Shown here: positions 32,937 to 41,897 of the stretch, in pieces
Numbering within the stretch: the stretch's first letter is position 1
How the letters are laid out: each line of letters starts with the position of its first letter
NCBI RefSeq assembly: GCF_001650735.1
Contig: NZ_LXVY01000024.1
Coordinates: forward strand, 1 to 55,608
Length of the DNA: 55,608 nt
Direction of reading: 5' to 3'
Source of the DNA: Sphingomonas sp. TDK1
GTDB taxonomy: Bacteria; Pseudomonadota; Alphaproteobacteria; Sphingomonadales; Sphingomonadaceae
Translations under genes and position numbers: made by a program
The notes under the pieces: generated by a model
Database searches by the model: none
What the model was told of the DNA's origin: nothing
The model's input: only the letters and a program-made list of their open reading frames with translations

Positions 32937-34511
32937 GTGATCTGTTATGAAATGCGGGTGCTGGAAGCGCCTGTTTCCCCTGCTGATGCCACCGCGCGGA
33001 TCACCGCGCTGGAGGCATCGCTCGCCCGGGCGAATGCCGCGCTCGCCGCCCGCGATCTGCTCATCGACACGTTGCGCGGGCAGATCGCCCGACTGCGGCG
33101 GATGCAGTTCGGTGCCTCCTCCGAGAAGTTGGGCCGCGAGATCGAACAGCTCGAGCTGGCGCTGGAAGAGCTGGAAACGGAGCGGGATGTTTCCGAAGTC
33201 GAGACTGCGGCGCCTGGAGTAGCGCCGCGCCTGGCACCGGTCCGCAGTCTGCCGGAGCATCTGCCGCGCGAGGAGGTCGTCCACGAGCCGGCGTCCGGTA
33301 TCTGCACCTGCCCGGACTGCGGTGGTGCGCTGCGCCGGCTGGGCGTGGACGCGCACGAGATGCTCGACATCGTGCCGGTGCGCTGGCGGGTCGTGCGCAA
33401 CGTCCGCCCCAAATACAGCTGCCGGTCTTGCGAGAAGATCGTCCAGGCACCCGCGCCGGTCAGCGCTGTGGCGCGGGGCAAGGCGACCTTCGCGACGCTG
33501 GCGCACGTCGTCGTCTCCAAGTTCGACCACCATCTGCCGTTGTACCGCCAGGCCGAGATGATGGCCGCGCAGGGGCTCGAGATCGACCGCTCGACGCTCG
33601 CGGGCTGGGCCGGGCAAGCTGCAGCACTGCTCGACCCGGTGGTCAGCCGTATCCGTGACGAGGTGCTCAAGGCCGACAAGATCCACGCCGACGACACGCC
33701 GGTGCCGGTGCTCGAACCCGGCCGTGGCAAGACCGCGACCGGGCGGCTGTGGGTGTACGCCGCCGACGACCAGGCGTCCGGCAGCACGACACCGCTCGCA
33801 ACATGGTATCGCTTCACGCCCGACCGCACCGCGGCGCACCCGCAGGCGCATCTCGCCGGCTTTCGCGGCTTTCTCCAGGCCGATGCCTATGCGGGCTATG
33901 ACGCCCTGTACCGCGGTGGCGTCACAGAGGTGGCATGCTGGGCACACTTCCGGCGCAAGGTGTTCGACCTGCACGAGCGCCTCTCCACGCCGCTGACCAC
34001 CGATATCCTGGAGCGCATCGGCGCGCTCTATGCCGTCGAGGCGGAGGTGCGTGGTCAGCCGCCGGATGTACGCCGTCGAGCGCGACAGGAACGAAGCCAG
34101 TCGCTGGTCGACGCCTTGCGCGAGGTGCTCGACGCTGCCCTTCGCCGCCTGTCGCCCAAGTCCGACATGGCCAAAGCCATCGCCTATGGCACCAAACGCT
34201 GGCCGGCGCTGTGCCGCTTCCTGGGTGACGGGCGTCTGGAGATCGACAACAACATCGCGGAGCGGGCCCTGCGCGGCGTCGCCGTGGGAAGGCGCAACTG
34301 GCTGTTCGCGGGTTCGCGCGCAGGCGGCGAGCGAGCCGCCGCCATCTACACCGTCATCCAGACCTGCAAGGCCAACGGCGTCGACCCGCAGGCCTATATC
34401 GCCGATGTCATCGCCAGGGTCGCCGGCGACTGGCCCGCCACCCGCTGGGACGAGCTGATGCCGTGGAACTGGGTGCCCCAGACAGATCAGCCAACAGCCC
34501 AAGCCGCATAA
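32937..34511 (+). CDS. tnpC: IS66 TnpC transposase
   Basis: 524 residues from the GTG at 32937; the ATG at 32952 is an alternative. An N-terminal coiled coil (IAxLRRMQFGASSEKLGREIEQLE) is followed by a zinc-finger segment (CTCPDCGGALRRLG ... YSCRSCEKIVQAPAP) and the DDE domain: DDTPVPVLEPG, LQADAYAGYDALY, DNNIAERALRGVAVGRRNWLFAGS. It catalyses transposition. The gene appears intact. Confidence 0.92.
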   Translation: MICYEMRVLEAPVSPADATARITALEASLARANAALAARDLLIDTLRGQIARLRRMQFGASSEKLGREIEQLELALEELETERDVSEVETAAPGVAPRLAPVRSLPEHLPREEVVHEPASGICTCPDCGGALRRLGVDAHEMLDIVPVRWRVVRNVRPKYSCRSCEKIVQAPAPVSAVARGKATFATLAHVVVSKFDHHLPLYRQAEMMAAQGLEIDRSTLAGWAGQAAALLDPVVSRIRDEVLKADKIHADDTPVPVLEPGRGKTATGRLWVYAADDQASGSTTPLATWYRFTPDRTAAHPQAHLAGFRGFLQADAYAGYDALYRGGVTEVACWAHFRRKVFDLHERLSTPLTTDILERIGALYAVEAEVRGQPPDVRRRARQERSQSLVDALREVLDAALRRLSPKSDMAKAIAYGTKRWPALCRFLGDGRLEIDNNIAERALRGVAVGRRNWLFAGSRAGGERAAAIYTVIQTCKANGVDPQAYIADVIARVAGDWPATRWDELMPWNWVPQTDQPTAQAA

Positions 34512-34536
34512 ACTGCGGTCCTCACGCCACGCTTAC

Positions 34537-34544
34537 ACATGTAG
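34537..34544 (+). repeat. 8-bp target duplication of IS66, right copy
   Basis: ACATGTAG, identical to 32049-32056, directly after the right inverted repeat of IS66. Confidence 0.75.
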
Positions 34545-34714
34545 GCGCTTGCAATCGTAGCGGCGTGTGCTCGCAAACGGAGCGATTTTCTGCTCGGATT
34601 ATCTGACAATGGGCGGAGCAGTCTGCTCACGCTAATTGCCAATGTGCTCGCCATCATCCGGCGCTGCTCGCAGTCATGGTCGCCTGCTCACATTATCTGC
34701 CAGCGGGAGTGGCG

Positions 34715-34975
34715 TCAGCGTGGCACCCGGATGGAGCCGTCCGCGATCCCTTCGGCGATATTTGAGAGCATGACGGCGTAGCGGTGCAGGCCGGGGAAGC
34801 GACCGGCGTTTCTCTCGATCTCTTCGCCGTATCCGGCATCGAGCAGCGCCTTGAAGTCCGGCATCACGTCGAACATGCCGCCGAGCAGATCGATATCGGA
34901 AGCACCGATCAGCAGCAGGGCATTCGCATGGGCGTCGAGGCGTTTCATCGTCTCCAGCATTTCGGTTTTGGTCAT
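34715..34975 (-). CDS. Unknown 86-residue protein inside the small element
   Basis: The protein is acidic and helical: MTKTEMLETMKRLDAHANAL, LLIGASDIDLLGGMFDVMPDFK, LLDAGYGEEIERNAGRF, HRYAVMLSNIAEGIADGSI. No motif or membrane span is visible and I cannot name a family. It is the only gene between the iterated inverted ends, so it is either a passenger or a regulator of the element. Its frame ends right next to the innermost left repeat. Confidence 0.6.
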   Translation of the reverse strand: MTKTEMLETMKRLDAHANALLLIGASDIDLLGGMFDVMPDFKALLDAGYGEEIERNAGRFPGLHRYAVMLSNIAEGIADGSIRVPR

Positions 34976-35160
34976 CGCACCCTTTCCGCTTGCGTGGTGT
35001 CATCGCCTATTATGCGCTGGCCCTGTTCGCGAAAACCTTCCTTTCTGACGACCTCGCGGGCGGGCCATGACGACAACGCATTTCTGCGGCCCGCCGCTTG
35101 TCAGAACTGTTCTGGAAACCTGCTTCGCAAAAGCGCTTGCCGGCTACGGGTTTGGAGAGC
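34976..35160. other. Gene-free spacer upstream of the 86-residue gene
   Basis: With the right repeat array (35161-35311), this makes a stretch of just over 300 bases without a clear gene inside the small element. It should hold the promoter of the 86-residue gene. I see no open frame with protein-like composition and no strong structure here. Confidence 0.5.
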
Positions 35161-35281
35161 CCATTGGCACGGAGCGTGAGCACAACGCCCCGTTTGCAAG
35201 CAGCGCCGGTGATGGCGAGCACACTGGCAGATAATTCGAGCAGGACGCTCCCCGCCAGTGGCAGAAAGCGTGAGCAGGAAA

Positions 35282-35848
35282 TCAGGCTGTTTGCGAGCAC
35301 ACGCCGCTACGTGTAGCGCCCGATTCTTTGTTGGCCGCCACCACATCTCCGCACACGGTATAGCCAAGCCGTTGGTAGAGTGCGAACGCCCGGTCGTTGC
35401 GAACAGCAACGTGGAAGATCAGGAAAGGTATCCTGCGGCGACGTACCCATTCCTCGGCGGATTTCACCAGACTTGTTCCGAGCCCACGTCCCTGCCACCG
35501 TGTCCGGATAGCCAGATTAAACGAGGCAAATTCGGCAGCGCCTTCGATGCACACGCTCCGCACATCTATGTAGCCGACGAGGTCGCCTATGCGTTGCAGG
35601 ACGAAGATGCCTCGTTCGCCGGCTACGGCGGCGCTCAGCTCCACAGTTGTGCGGCGCAGGAGTTCCCCTCGATCTCGGACATCGAAGATCATATGTTCCG
35701 CTTCGCGAGCGAGGGCGATCTTCAAGCGTACCAAAGCTTTAGCGTCGGCAAGGTTCGCCGGGCGTGGCTCGCTCCAACTCCGCTTTCCGCCTACTTGAGC
35801 TATCGAACGCGCCGGCGGGAGTGGGGGCGCGTATATCGCCTGTGTCAT
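35282..35848 (-). CDS. GNAT-family N-acetyltransferase with altered C-terminus
   Basis: 188 residues from the ATG at 35846-35848, which overlaps the stop of the upstream gene (ATGA). The acetyl-CoA-binding motif A is clear: FNLAIRTRWQGRGLGTSLVKSAEEWVRRRR, then VAVRNDRAFALYQRLGYTVCGDVV. The substrate is unknown. The last residues (about TRSGVCSQTA) are encoded by the inverted repeat of the adjacent small element, so the insertion replaced the natural C-terminus; the core fold is complete. Confidence 0.85.
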   Translation of the reverse strand: MTQAIYAPPLPPARSIAQVGGKRSWSEPRPANLADAKALVRLKIALAREAEHMIFDVRDRGELLRRTTVELSAAVAGERGIFVLQRIGDLVGYIDVRSVCIEGAAEFASFNLAIRTRWQGRGLGTSLVKSAEEWVRRRRIPFLIFHVAVRNDRAFALYQRLGYTVCGDVVAANKESGATRSGVCSQTA

Positions 35849-36519
35849 GTGAAGACTTGGGCTCCCTGTAACGCGCGCGCGCGCTTTGGAATCGCGAGTT
35901 TGCCGAGGGATAGGTGACCAGAGCGGAAAGCGTGACGTGGGGAAAGCTGCGTCGGACAGCTTAGGCTGCGTGGCCCGTCCGCTCCACGCTGTTTCCGCTT
36001 CCAAAAGGCAAAAAGCCCAAGCAGATTGCCTGCGACAGATACAAGATCAACGGCCAAGGCGAACGGTGCGCCAATGAGAAGATTGTGGGCCAGCCAGAAG
36101 GGGGCGGCCACGAGAAAGACCATCTTCATCCGCGTCGTTGATCGCTGGGTCCGTGCCATGAAGGAAGCAGCCCCGCCGCAAGCGGCAAGGCCGGATAGGA
36201 GCCCATGCCAGGTCGCCACGGTAAGCAATAGCAGCGCGAGCAACGTCGCGCCGTCGAGCGCGAGCTTGGCAACCCGGTCACGAACCACCAGCGCGACGGT
36301 GAGCTGCATCAGGGAAAGAACGCATGCGGCCGAAGCGGTAGGCGCGCCGATCAGCGCGAAGTGCAGCGCGAAGGCGCACGCGCCGGTGCCTTGCACCATG
36401 AGCGCTCCCCGGCGCGAGGGTAGGAGCGGCCAGCTCACCACGCAGCCGAGGCCGACGATGCCGAATAGGATCGCAGCTAACCCGGTGCTCGCAAACGTCT
36501 GATCGAGGAAAAGCGACAT
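35845..36519 (-). CDS. YgjV-family inner-membrane protein
   Basis: 224 residues with about five membrane spans in the first 170. Features of the YgjV family are visible: GACAFALHFALIGAPTASAAC near the N-terminus, and PFWLAHNLLIGAPFALAVDLVSVAGNLLGL towards the end. The last 45 residues are basic and polar and may be an extension. Its function is not established. It is translationally coupled to the GNAT gene. Confidence 0.75.
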   Translation of the reverse strand: MSLFLDQTFASTGLAAILFGIVGLGCVVSWPLLPSRRGALMVQGTGACAFALHFALIGAPTASAACVLSLMQLTVALVVRDRVAKLALDGATLLALLLLTVATWHGLLSGLAACGGAASFMARTQRSTTRMKMVFLVAAPFWLAHNLLIGAPFALAVDLVSVAGNLLGLFAFWKRKQRGADGPRSLSCPTQLSPRHAFRSGHLSLGKLAIPKRARALQGAQVFT

Positions 36520-36707
36520 CTATGCTCGCGTCGGGGTTGGTCCGGCTTCCACCGTGAAGGAAGAAGGTTAATGTGACGTTGTTGTCGACCGCTTTCCCAT
36601 CGCGAGTCCCGGCCACAATGGCATTTGGCTTTTGTTGCGGACTGGTTCATTCTGCGCCTAGGGCGGCGCTCTTCCCTTTGGGTTCCGCCCGTGTTTGGAC
36701 CAGGACA

Positions 36708-36971
36708 ATGGTGCGTGACGCTTTCAAGCTTCTCGCCATCTCGACGTCGCTCGTGCTTTCTGGCTGTGTCAGTCCGCGAGAAATGGCCGCTCGCCATCGG
36801 GCGGCGTGTGCGAGTTATGGCTTCCAGCCTGGAACGGAGAGCTATGCGAATTGCCTTCTTCAGCTCGACGTAGGTGATTACGGCTACGGCCATCACAGGG
36901 GTGGCGTGCCGTTGTTTCCTGCCCGGCATCGGGCGCCCGCACCGCCTTTCCCTATCGCCACGCAAGACTAG
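36708..36971 (+). CDS. Small lipoprotein
   Basis: 87 residues from the ATG at 36708 after a cagga ribosome site. A signal peptide with lipobox LVLSGC (MVRDAFKLLAISTSLVLSGC) is followed by a short chain with two cysteines (RAACASYGFQPGTESYANCLLQLD) and a Pro/His-rich tail. The CxxYGFxPGTxxxAxC pattern is common in small proteobacterial lipoproteins. It overlaps no other convincing gene and is followed after 19 bases by a secreted protein. Confidence 0.75.
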   Translation: MVRDAFKLLAISTSLVLSGCVSPREMAARHRAACASYGFQPGTESYANCLLQLDVGDYGYGHHRGGVPLFPARHRAPAPPFPIATQD

Positions 36972-36990
36972 GGTCGGCTACAGTTCACTG

Positions 36991-37446
36991 ATGCTCCTTC
37001 GTCCTCACCTATTGATCTGCGCACTTTCGCTCGGCAGCGCCGCGCCCGTGGCGGCTCAGCAAGCGGTGCCTGCCGCGCCACGAACCGTGGCGGGTGCTTC
37101 GAAATTCATCCAGGACATGCTGACCCGCGGCACAGCCGTCGCAAAGCCTTGGCCGGGTTTCGTGCGGAGCAGCAGGATCACGAGCGTAGGAGTGAAAGGT
37201 GGTTGCCTCGTTACGCTCACGCTCGCCGACAAAAGCGCCCTCAGCGTGAAACTCGATCAGGTGGTTGCGATCCGACCGCTTTACTCGGCCAACGCGCCCC
37301 AGGCGTCGGTGGAGATCAAAGGGGGCGCGCAGCCCTACGAGGGTCTCGATATATTCGTCGGGGACAACGACGCGGTGCGCCGCGTCGGTGATGCCCTGGA
37401 GTTCATGCGCCAGTCCTGTGATCCATCGGCGAAGACTGGTTTCTAA
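36991..37446 (+). CDS. Secreted protein of unknown function
   Basis: 151 residues from the ATG at 36991; the frame goes back to 36874, but the signal peptide starts here (MLLRPHLLICALSLGSAAPVAAQQ). The mature chain is alpha/beta with one cysteine pair (GGCLVTLTL and MRQSCDPS). I do not recognise a family. It may form a unit with the lipoprotein gene upstream, and it converges on the TonB receptor gene. Confidence 0.65.
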   Translation: MLLRPHLLICALSLGSAAPVAAQQAVPAAPRTVAGASKFIQDMLTRGTAVAKPWPGFVRSSRITSVGVKGGCLVTLTLADKSALSVKLDQVVAIRPLYSANAPQASVEIKGGAQPYEGLDIFVGDNDAVRRVGDALEFMRQSCDPSAKTGF

Positions 37447-37511
37447 ACCGGCCAGCGGCGTCTCACCAACTTTTGCAAGGTTCATATGCTCGCAACCGAC
37501 CAAGTTGGCCG

Positions 37512-39656
37512 TTATAACCTCATTCTAACCGTCGCGCGCACCGTCGTCGGCGCGCCGGGCATGATGTTGTTGTCGTTGTAGGCGGACGAGAAATAATCGC
37601 TGTTAAGCAGATTCTCGACGTTGATTTGCGCCTCGATCTGGGGGGTGAGCTTGAAGAATGCCGCGGCATCGACGCGCGTGAAGGCGGGTAGGATGGCGGT
37701 ATTGCTGATGGAGGTGAAGCTCTTCGACTGGTGATAGACCCCGACCCCGGCCCCAAGGCGAGGGGTGAGGTCGTAGCGGGTCCACAGCGAAGCCTGCTGT
37801 TTGGGAACCAGCGGAACCTCGCGCCCGGCCGGGGCGACACTCGTCGTTTTGCGAATTGTCGCGTCCTGCAGCGCATAGCCCGCGCTGATCTGCCACTGTG
37901 CTGTGATCGCACCGCTAAGGCCGAGTTCGAACCCCTTACTGCGCTGAGCACCCGTCAGCACCGTCCGCGCGGCGTCGTTGGGGTCGGCCGCGCGGGTGTT
38001 GGTGCGGTCGAGCTGGTAGATGGCGGCCGTCAGGTTCAGCGTGGGCAGGATATCCCACTTGAGGCCAAGCTCGTAGTTGTCGAACCTTTCCGGTTCCAGC
38101 GCGGCGCTAGTGATATCGAGTGATGAGAATTGATCCCCCGACTGCGGCAGGAAGGACCGGCTATAGCTGGCGTATATCGAGACAGGTTGCACCCGCTTGA
38201 GCACCACGCCCACTCGGGGAGACCACAGGGTGTCCGTGCGGCTATAGCTCTGTGCGGCAACCAGGTCGTCGACGTTGAGCGTGAAGCGGTCGCGGCGAAC
38301 GCCGCCGATGACATCGACATGGTCGCCGATCGAGATCTGGTCCTGCACGTAGAAGGCAGTGACGTCGGCGTTCGTGCGGACCGACCGGTAGCCGGTGTTG
38401 GCGGCGGTGCGCAGCGTAACCGGCGGCACCGTGATCGGGTCGGCCAACCCGACAAAGACGCGCCGCCCCCCATTGACGATATCGCCACCCCCGAAAAAGC
38501 CGTTGATCCGCTGGTTGCGCGTGCGCTGGTCGCTAACTTCGAAGCCGGCGAGCAGCACGTGGCGAACGGGGCCGGTGGTGACGGTCCACACAAGGTCGTT
38601 CTGGTTGAGCAGGTTCGTGCGCGTCGTGGGATCGCTATACGCTTCGAGGCCGACGCTGCGGACGCCGCCGCGCGGCGTGACCGGGGTTACCGCAAAGGCG
38701 TTCCGATAGAGCTTGTCATAATCACCGTACAGGATCCGGCTGGTCAGGGTCAGATTGTCGCTGAAGCGGTGCTCAACGCGGCCATTTAGGACCTTGGCCT
38801 CGAAATCGCTGACGTTGAACCCCGGCACACCGAAGAAGGTGTCGCGGACGCCGGTAAGCGGACGTGATGGGCTCGTGAGCGAGCCCTGGACGGCCGAGGG
38901 GACGCCTCGGTCGATCGTTCGCTTGTCGCTGTTATATTCGAAGCCCAGATCGATCCGAGTCGCACCGCCGAGCGAGAGCGCGACGGTCGGGTTGATCGCA
39001 ACCCGGCGCCCGTCATAGAAGTCGCGATTGTTTCGGAACTCCTCGTAAACGGCGTTCATCCGGGTGGAGACGGACTCGCTGAGTGGCTGACTGATGTCGG
39101 CGTCGACATACCATGCGCCATATGTGTCCGCCGAACCGCTGCCGCTGATGAAGGCGTTGGCGACAGGGCGCTTGGTGACGCGGTTGATCACGCCCCCGCC
39201 GCCGCCGCGCCCGAAGATCATCGCGTTGGGACCTTTCAAAACCTCGATCCTCTCTGCATTGTAGAGGCCGCGATAATATTGCACGTCGTCACGCAAGCCA
39301 TCGACGAAGAAGTCCGCGGTGCTGCTGTTCCCGCGCAGGATGATCTGATCGCGGTGTCCCTCACCTTGAGAGATTACGGCGCCGGGGACATAGCGTAGTA
39401 CATCGGCAATAGAGCGCATCGCCTGGTCGTCGATCTGCGTTTCCGTGATGATCGATACCGCTTGGGGGACATCGTTGAGCTCGGTCGGTGTGCGCGTGGC
39501 GGTGCTGGTCGCATCGATCTGATAGCCGTCGCGGACGCCGGTCACGATGATCGTTTGCGAGGTGCTGCCGGGGCCCGGCAGGAACTGGTCTTGAGCCATT
39601 GCCGGGACGGTGAGCAGCCCGAAGCCGAGTGCAGTTCCAATACCAAGATTTCTCAC
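37512..39656 (-). CDS. TonB-dependent siderophore receptor (Fiu/FhuA-like)
   Basis: 714 residues. Signal peptide (MRNLGIGTALGFGLLTVPAMAQ), then a TonB-box-like TIIVTGVRD. The plug domain follows (DVPQAVSIITETQIDDQ, RGNSSTADFFVDGLRDDVQ, YNAERIEVLKGPNAMIFGRG with the GGGGGVINRVTK seal). A 22-strand barrel ends in the usual aromatic-poor VRATVRMRL terminus. The RDDVQYYR and GPNAMIFGRGGGGG signatures point to catecholate-type receptors. It imports ferric siderophores across the outer membrane and is probably iron-regulated. Confidence 0.9.
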   Translation of the reverse strand: MRNLGIGTALGFGLLTVPAMAQDQFLPGPGSTSQTIIVTGVRDGYQIDATSTATRTPTELNDVPQAVSIITETQIDDQAMRSIADVLRYVPGAVISQGEGHRDQIILRGNSSTADFFVDGLRDDVQYYRGLYNAERIEVLKGPNAMIFGRGGGGGVINRVTKRPVANAFISGSGSADTYGAWYVDADISQPLSESVSTRMNAVYEEFRNNRDFYDGRRVAINPTVALSLGGATRIDLGFEYNSDKRTIDRGVPSAVQGSLTSPSRPLTGVRDTFFGVPGFNVSDFEAKVLNGRVEHRFSDNLTLTSRILYGDYDKLYRNAFAVTPVTPRGGVRSVGLEAYSDPTTRTNLLNQNDLVWTVTTGPVRHVLLAGFEVSDQRTRNQRINGFFGGGDIVNGGRRVFVGLADPITVPPVTLRTAANTGYRSVRTNADVTAFYVQDQISIGDHVDVIGGVRRDRFTLNVDDLVAAQSYSRTDTLWSPRVGVVLKRVQPVSIYASYSRSFLPQSGDQFSSLDITSAALEPERFDNYELGLKWDILPTLNLTAAIYQLDRTNTRAADPNDAARTVLTGAQRSKGFELGLSGAITAQWQISAGYALQDATIRKTTSVAPAGREVPLVPKQQASLWTRYDLTPRLGAGVGVYHQSKSFTSISNTAILPAFTRVDAAAFFKLTPQIEAQINVENLLNSDYFSSAYNDNNIMPGAPTTVRATVRMRL

Positions 39657-39667
39657 CGTTGACCCTT

Positions 39668-39684
39668 TTGCGAATCTCTCTCAC
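39668..39684. promoter_or_regulatory. Possible Fur-type box upstream of the receptor
   Basis: TTGCGAATCTCTCTCAC, 12-28 bases upstream of the receptor start codon, resembles alphaproteobacterial iron-response boxes (TTGCxAATxxxTCTCA). Position and gene function fit Fur control; the match is imperfect and made by eye. Confidence 0.35.
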
Positions 39685-39726
39685 CAACGCAATAGGTGAT
39701 TTGAGAGTGCGTCGCAATAGCCTTCG

Positions 39727-40050
39727 TGAGCAGCCCCCACCGGGTGGTCCGGGTAGATAGTTAGTGCATTGTCGTCTCCGCCGCCATTGCCGGGCGCAGG
39801 TGGAGCGAAGCGGAACCGGAGGCCGGCAATGGCGGCGTCGCCGCTTCTGGTGCGGGTGGGCGATAGCCCAGGCTGCTATGTGGCCGGATGGTGTTGTAGT
39901 GGCGCCGCCACGCCTCGATCAGCACTCTGGCCTCGGCGAGGCTGTAGAAGATCTCTCCGTTAAGCAGCTCGTCACGCAGCGAGCCATTGAAGCTCTCGTT
40001 GTAGCCGTTCTCCCATGGCGAGCCTGGCGTGATGTAGAGCGTGTTCACGC
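39727..40050 (-). pseudogene. IS3-family (IS407/IS51-like) OrfB, C-terminal fragment
   Basis: Only about the last 95 residues of an IS3-family transposase remain: NTLYITPGSPWENGYNESFNGSLRDELLNGEIFYSLAEA with the catalytic Glu, then RRHYNTIRPHSSLGYRPPAPEA, stopping at 39761. The sequence around 39727-39750 (TGAGCAGCCCCCACC...) looks like the end of the element. The upstream part is missing: at about 40048-40054 the sequence switches to an IS21 istA fragment on the other strand. Confidence 0.85.
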
Positions 40051-41008
40051 CGCCTTCTTCGGAGGCGTGCCGACGCGCGGCATCTACGACAACATGAAGA
40101 CGGCGGTGACGAGCGTGTTCACGGGCAAGGAGCGGGTCTTCAACCGGCGCTTCCTGGTCATGGCCAACCATTACATGGTCGAGCCGACCGCCTGCTCACC
40201 GGCGTCGGGCTGGGAGAAGGGTCAGGTCGAGAACCAGGTACAGACCGCGCGCGGCCGCTTCTTCCAGCCACGCCTGCGATTTACCAGCCTCGAGGAGCTG
40301 AACGGTTGGCTGGAGGCCGAGTGTCGGCGCTGGGCCGACATGCACCGGCATCCCGAGCGGAAGGAACTGACGGTCGCCCAGGCATGGGCAGCCGAACGGG
40401 CGGTGCTCCAGCCTGTTGTCGCGCCCTTCGACGGCTTCCACGAGAGCGAGCATGCGGTAAGCGGCACTTGCCTCATCAGCTTCGACCGCAACCGCTACTC
40501 CGTTTCTGCCAGGGTGGTGCGACGTGCCGTTCAGGTCCGCGCCTATGCCGACCGCATCGTCGTGCGCTGCGACGGTGAAGTCGTCGCCGACCATCCCCGG
40601 TTCTTTGGCCGGGACCGGACCATCTACGACCCGTGGCATTATCTGCCGGTGTTGGCGACCAAGCCGGGCGCCCTGCGCAACGGCGCACCGTTCCAGGGCT
40701 GGGAGTTGCCGCCTGCGCTGTCACGGCTGCGGCGCAAGCTCGGCGCCGGCGACGACGCCGACCGGCGGTTCGTGCGGGTGCTGGCGACAGTGCTCGATGA
40801 CGGGCTCGAGGCGGTGGAAGCGGCCGTGCGCGAAGCATTGCTGGCCGGCACCGCCAGCGACGACGTCATCGTCAACATCCTGGCCCGCAGGCGAGAACCG
40901 CCACGACCGCTAACCATTGTCACCCCCGAGGACCTGGCGCTGCGCCATCCGCCCCGCGCCGACTGCAACCGCTATGACAGCCTGCGAGGTCTCCATGCAG
41001 CGGCATGA
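40049..41008 (+). pseudogene. istA: IS21-family IstA transposase, N-terminally truncated
   Basis: The frame from about 40049 encodes the last 320 or so residues of IstA: HAAFFGGVPTRGIYDNMKTAV (end of the catalytic core region), GWEKGQVENQVQTARGRFF with the catalytic Glu, and the beta-rich C-terminus (GTCLISFDRNRYSVSARVV). Roughly 180 N-terminal residues and the left end of the IS are missing, replaced by the IS3 fragment. The istB gene follows in the normal arrangement. Confidence 0.88.
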
Positions 41009-41723
41009 GATGATGACGGCCATGACCGAGTTGGGGCTGAAGGGCATGGCTGGCGCCTTCGACGAGGCGGTCACCACCGGTCTCCAGCGCAAGCGCACGA
41101 CCATGGAGGTCCTGACCGACCTGCTGCGTGCCGAGGCGACGCACCGCCATGCAGCGTCGGTCCGTTACCGGATGTCGGCCGCCAGGTTGCCCGCGGTGAA
41201 GGACCTCGACGCCTTCGTCTTCGATGACACCCCCATCAACGAGGGACTGGTGCGCTCGCTGTACAGCGGCTCGTTTCTTCCGGGCCAACGCAACGTCGTG
41301 CTTGTCGGTGGGACGGGCACAGGCAAGACGCACCTCGCCACCGCCATCACCACCAATGTGGTACGGGCCGGCGCCCGGGGGCGCTACTTCAACACGGTGG
41401 ACCTGGTGAACCGGCTTGAGGAGGAAACGCGTCTTGGCAAGGCCGGCACGCTGGCAGCCCAGCTCTCCCGGCTCGATCTGGTGGTGCTCGACGAGCTTGG
41501 CTACCTGCCGTTCGCCCGCTCGGGCGGCCAACTGCTCTTCCACCTCGTCAGCAAGCTCTACGAGCAGACCTCGGTCATCGTGACCACGAACCTCGCCTTT
41601 GGCGAGTGGCCGACCGTCTTTGGCGACCCCAAGATGACCACCGCGCTGCTCGACCGCATTACCCACCATTGCGACATCGTCGAAACGGGCAATGACAGCT
41701 GGCGCTTCAAGCACCGCAGTTGA
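40974..41723 (+). CDS. istB: IstB, IS21 transposition helper ATPase
   Basis: 249 residues from the ATG at 40974 ([14 protein letters not shown]; an ATG at 40995 is the alternative). It is an AAA+ DnaC/IstB-like protein: Walker [12 protein letters not shown], Walker [13 protein letters not shown], sensor region [14 protein letters not shown]. It loads IstA onto target DNA. It overlaps the end of the istA remnant as in intact IS21 elements and looks complete. Confidence 0.93.
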   Translation: MTACEVSMQRHEMMTAMTELGLKGMAGAFDEAVTTGLQRKRTTMEVLTDLLRAEATHRHAASVRYRMSAARLPAVKDLDAFVFDDTPINEGLVRSLYSGSFLPGQRNVVLVGGTGTGKTHLATAITTNVVRAGARGRYFNTVDLVNRLEEETRLGKAGTLAAQLSRLDLVVLDELGYLPFARSGGQLLFHLVSKLYEQTSVIVTTNLAFGEWPTVFGDPKMTTALLDRITHHCDIVETGNDSWRFKHRS

Positions 41724-41897
41724 CGCCCAGGACCACCGGCAGAGAACGCTTCGCGCTGGTTGCGCCTCCGGTCGGGCTACGCCCGCCCTACGCCGCAACC
41801 AGCGCGAACAAAGCGCCCGTCATACCCGTCACGCTGCTCGACGAAGGGGGTCCCTTTTGCACGCCGATAGGGGGTCCTTTTTGGACGCCGATTGACA

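Larger units (their letters stand above)
32057..34536 (+). mobile_element. Complete IS66-family element
   Basis: About 2480 bp with the classic tnpA-tnpB-tnpC order. The left end begins TAAGCGTGGCCTGAGGGC; the right end, read inward, begins GTAAGCGTGGCGTGAGGAC. It is flanked by the identical octamers ACATGTAG. All three frames are open, so the element may still be active. It separates the umuDC block from the small iterated-repeat element. Confidence 0.9.
34556..35311 (-). mobile_element. Non-autonomous element with long iterated inverted ends
   Basis: Both ends begin, read inward, CGTAGCGGCGTGTGCTCGCA and stay similar for about 120-150 bases. Each end carries about six roughly 22-bp units of the type TGCTCRC-n-WTTATCTGCCA (left 34566-34705, right 35161-35305), and blocks such as gtgctcgccatcayccggcgctgc are shared. 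Iterated ends of this kind recall IS21-family transposase-binding arrays, but no transposase is inside. The only gene is an 86-codon frame. No target duplication is evident. Confidence 0.65.
40049..41897 (+). mobile_element. Truncated IS21-family element
   Basis: It contains partial istA, intact istB and the right end. The right end, read inward from 41897, begins TGTCAATCGGCGTCCAAAAA and is followed by a second similar unit (two GGGGGTCCyTTTTGnACGCCGAT copies at about 41846-41891), the direct-repeat array expected for IS21. A perfect 15-bp stem (41750-41764 with 41794-41808) lies between istB and the end. With no left end the element cannot transpose by itself. Confidence 0.85.

Noticed and set aside
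39764..40048. N-terminal 95 codons of the open frame leading into istA
   Set aside because: This part is the complement of the IS3 OrfB fragment, not IstA; the frame is open by chance across the junction.
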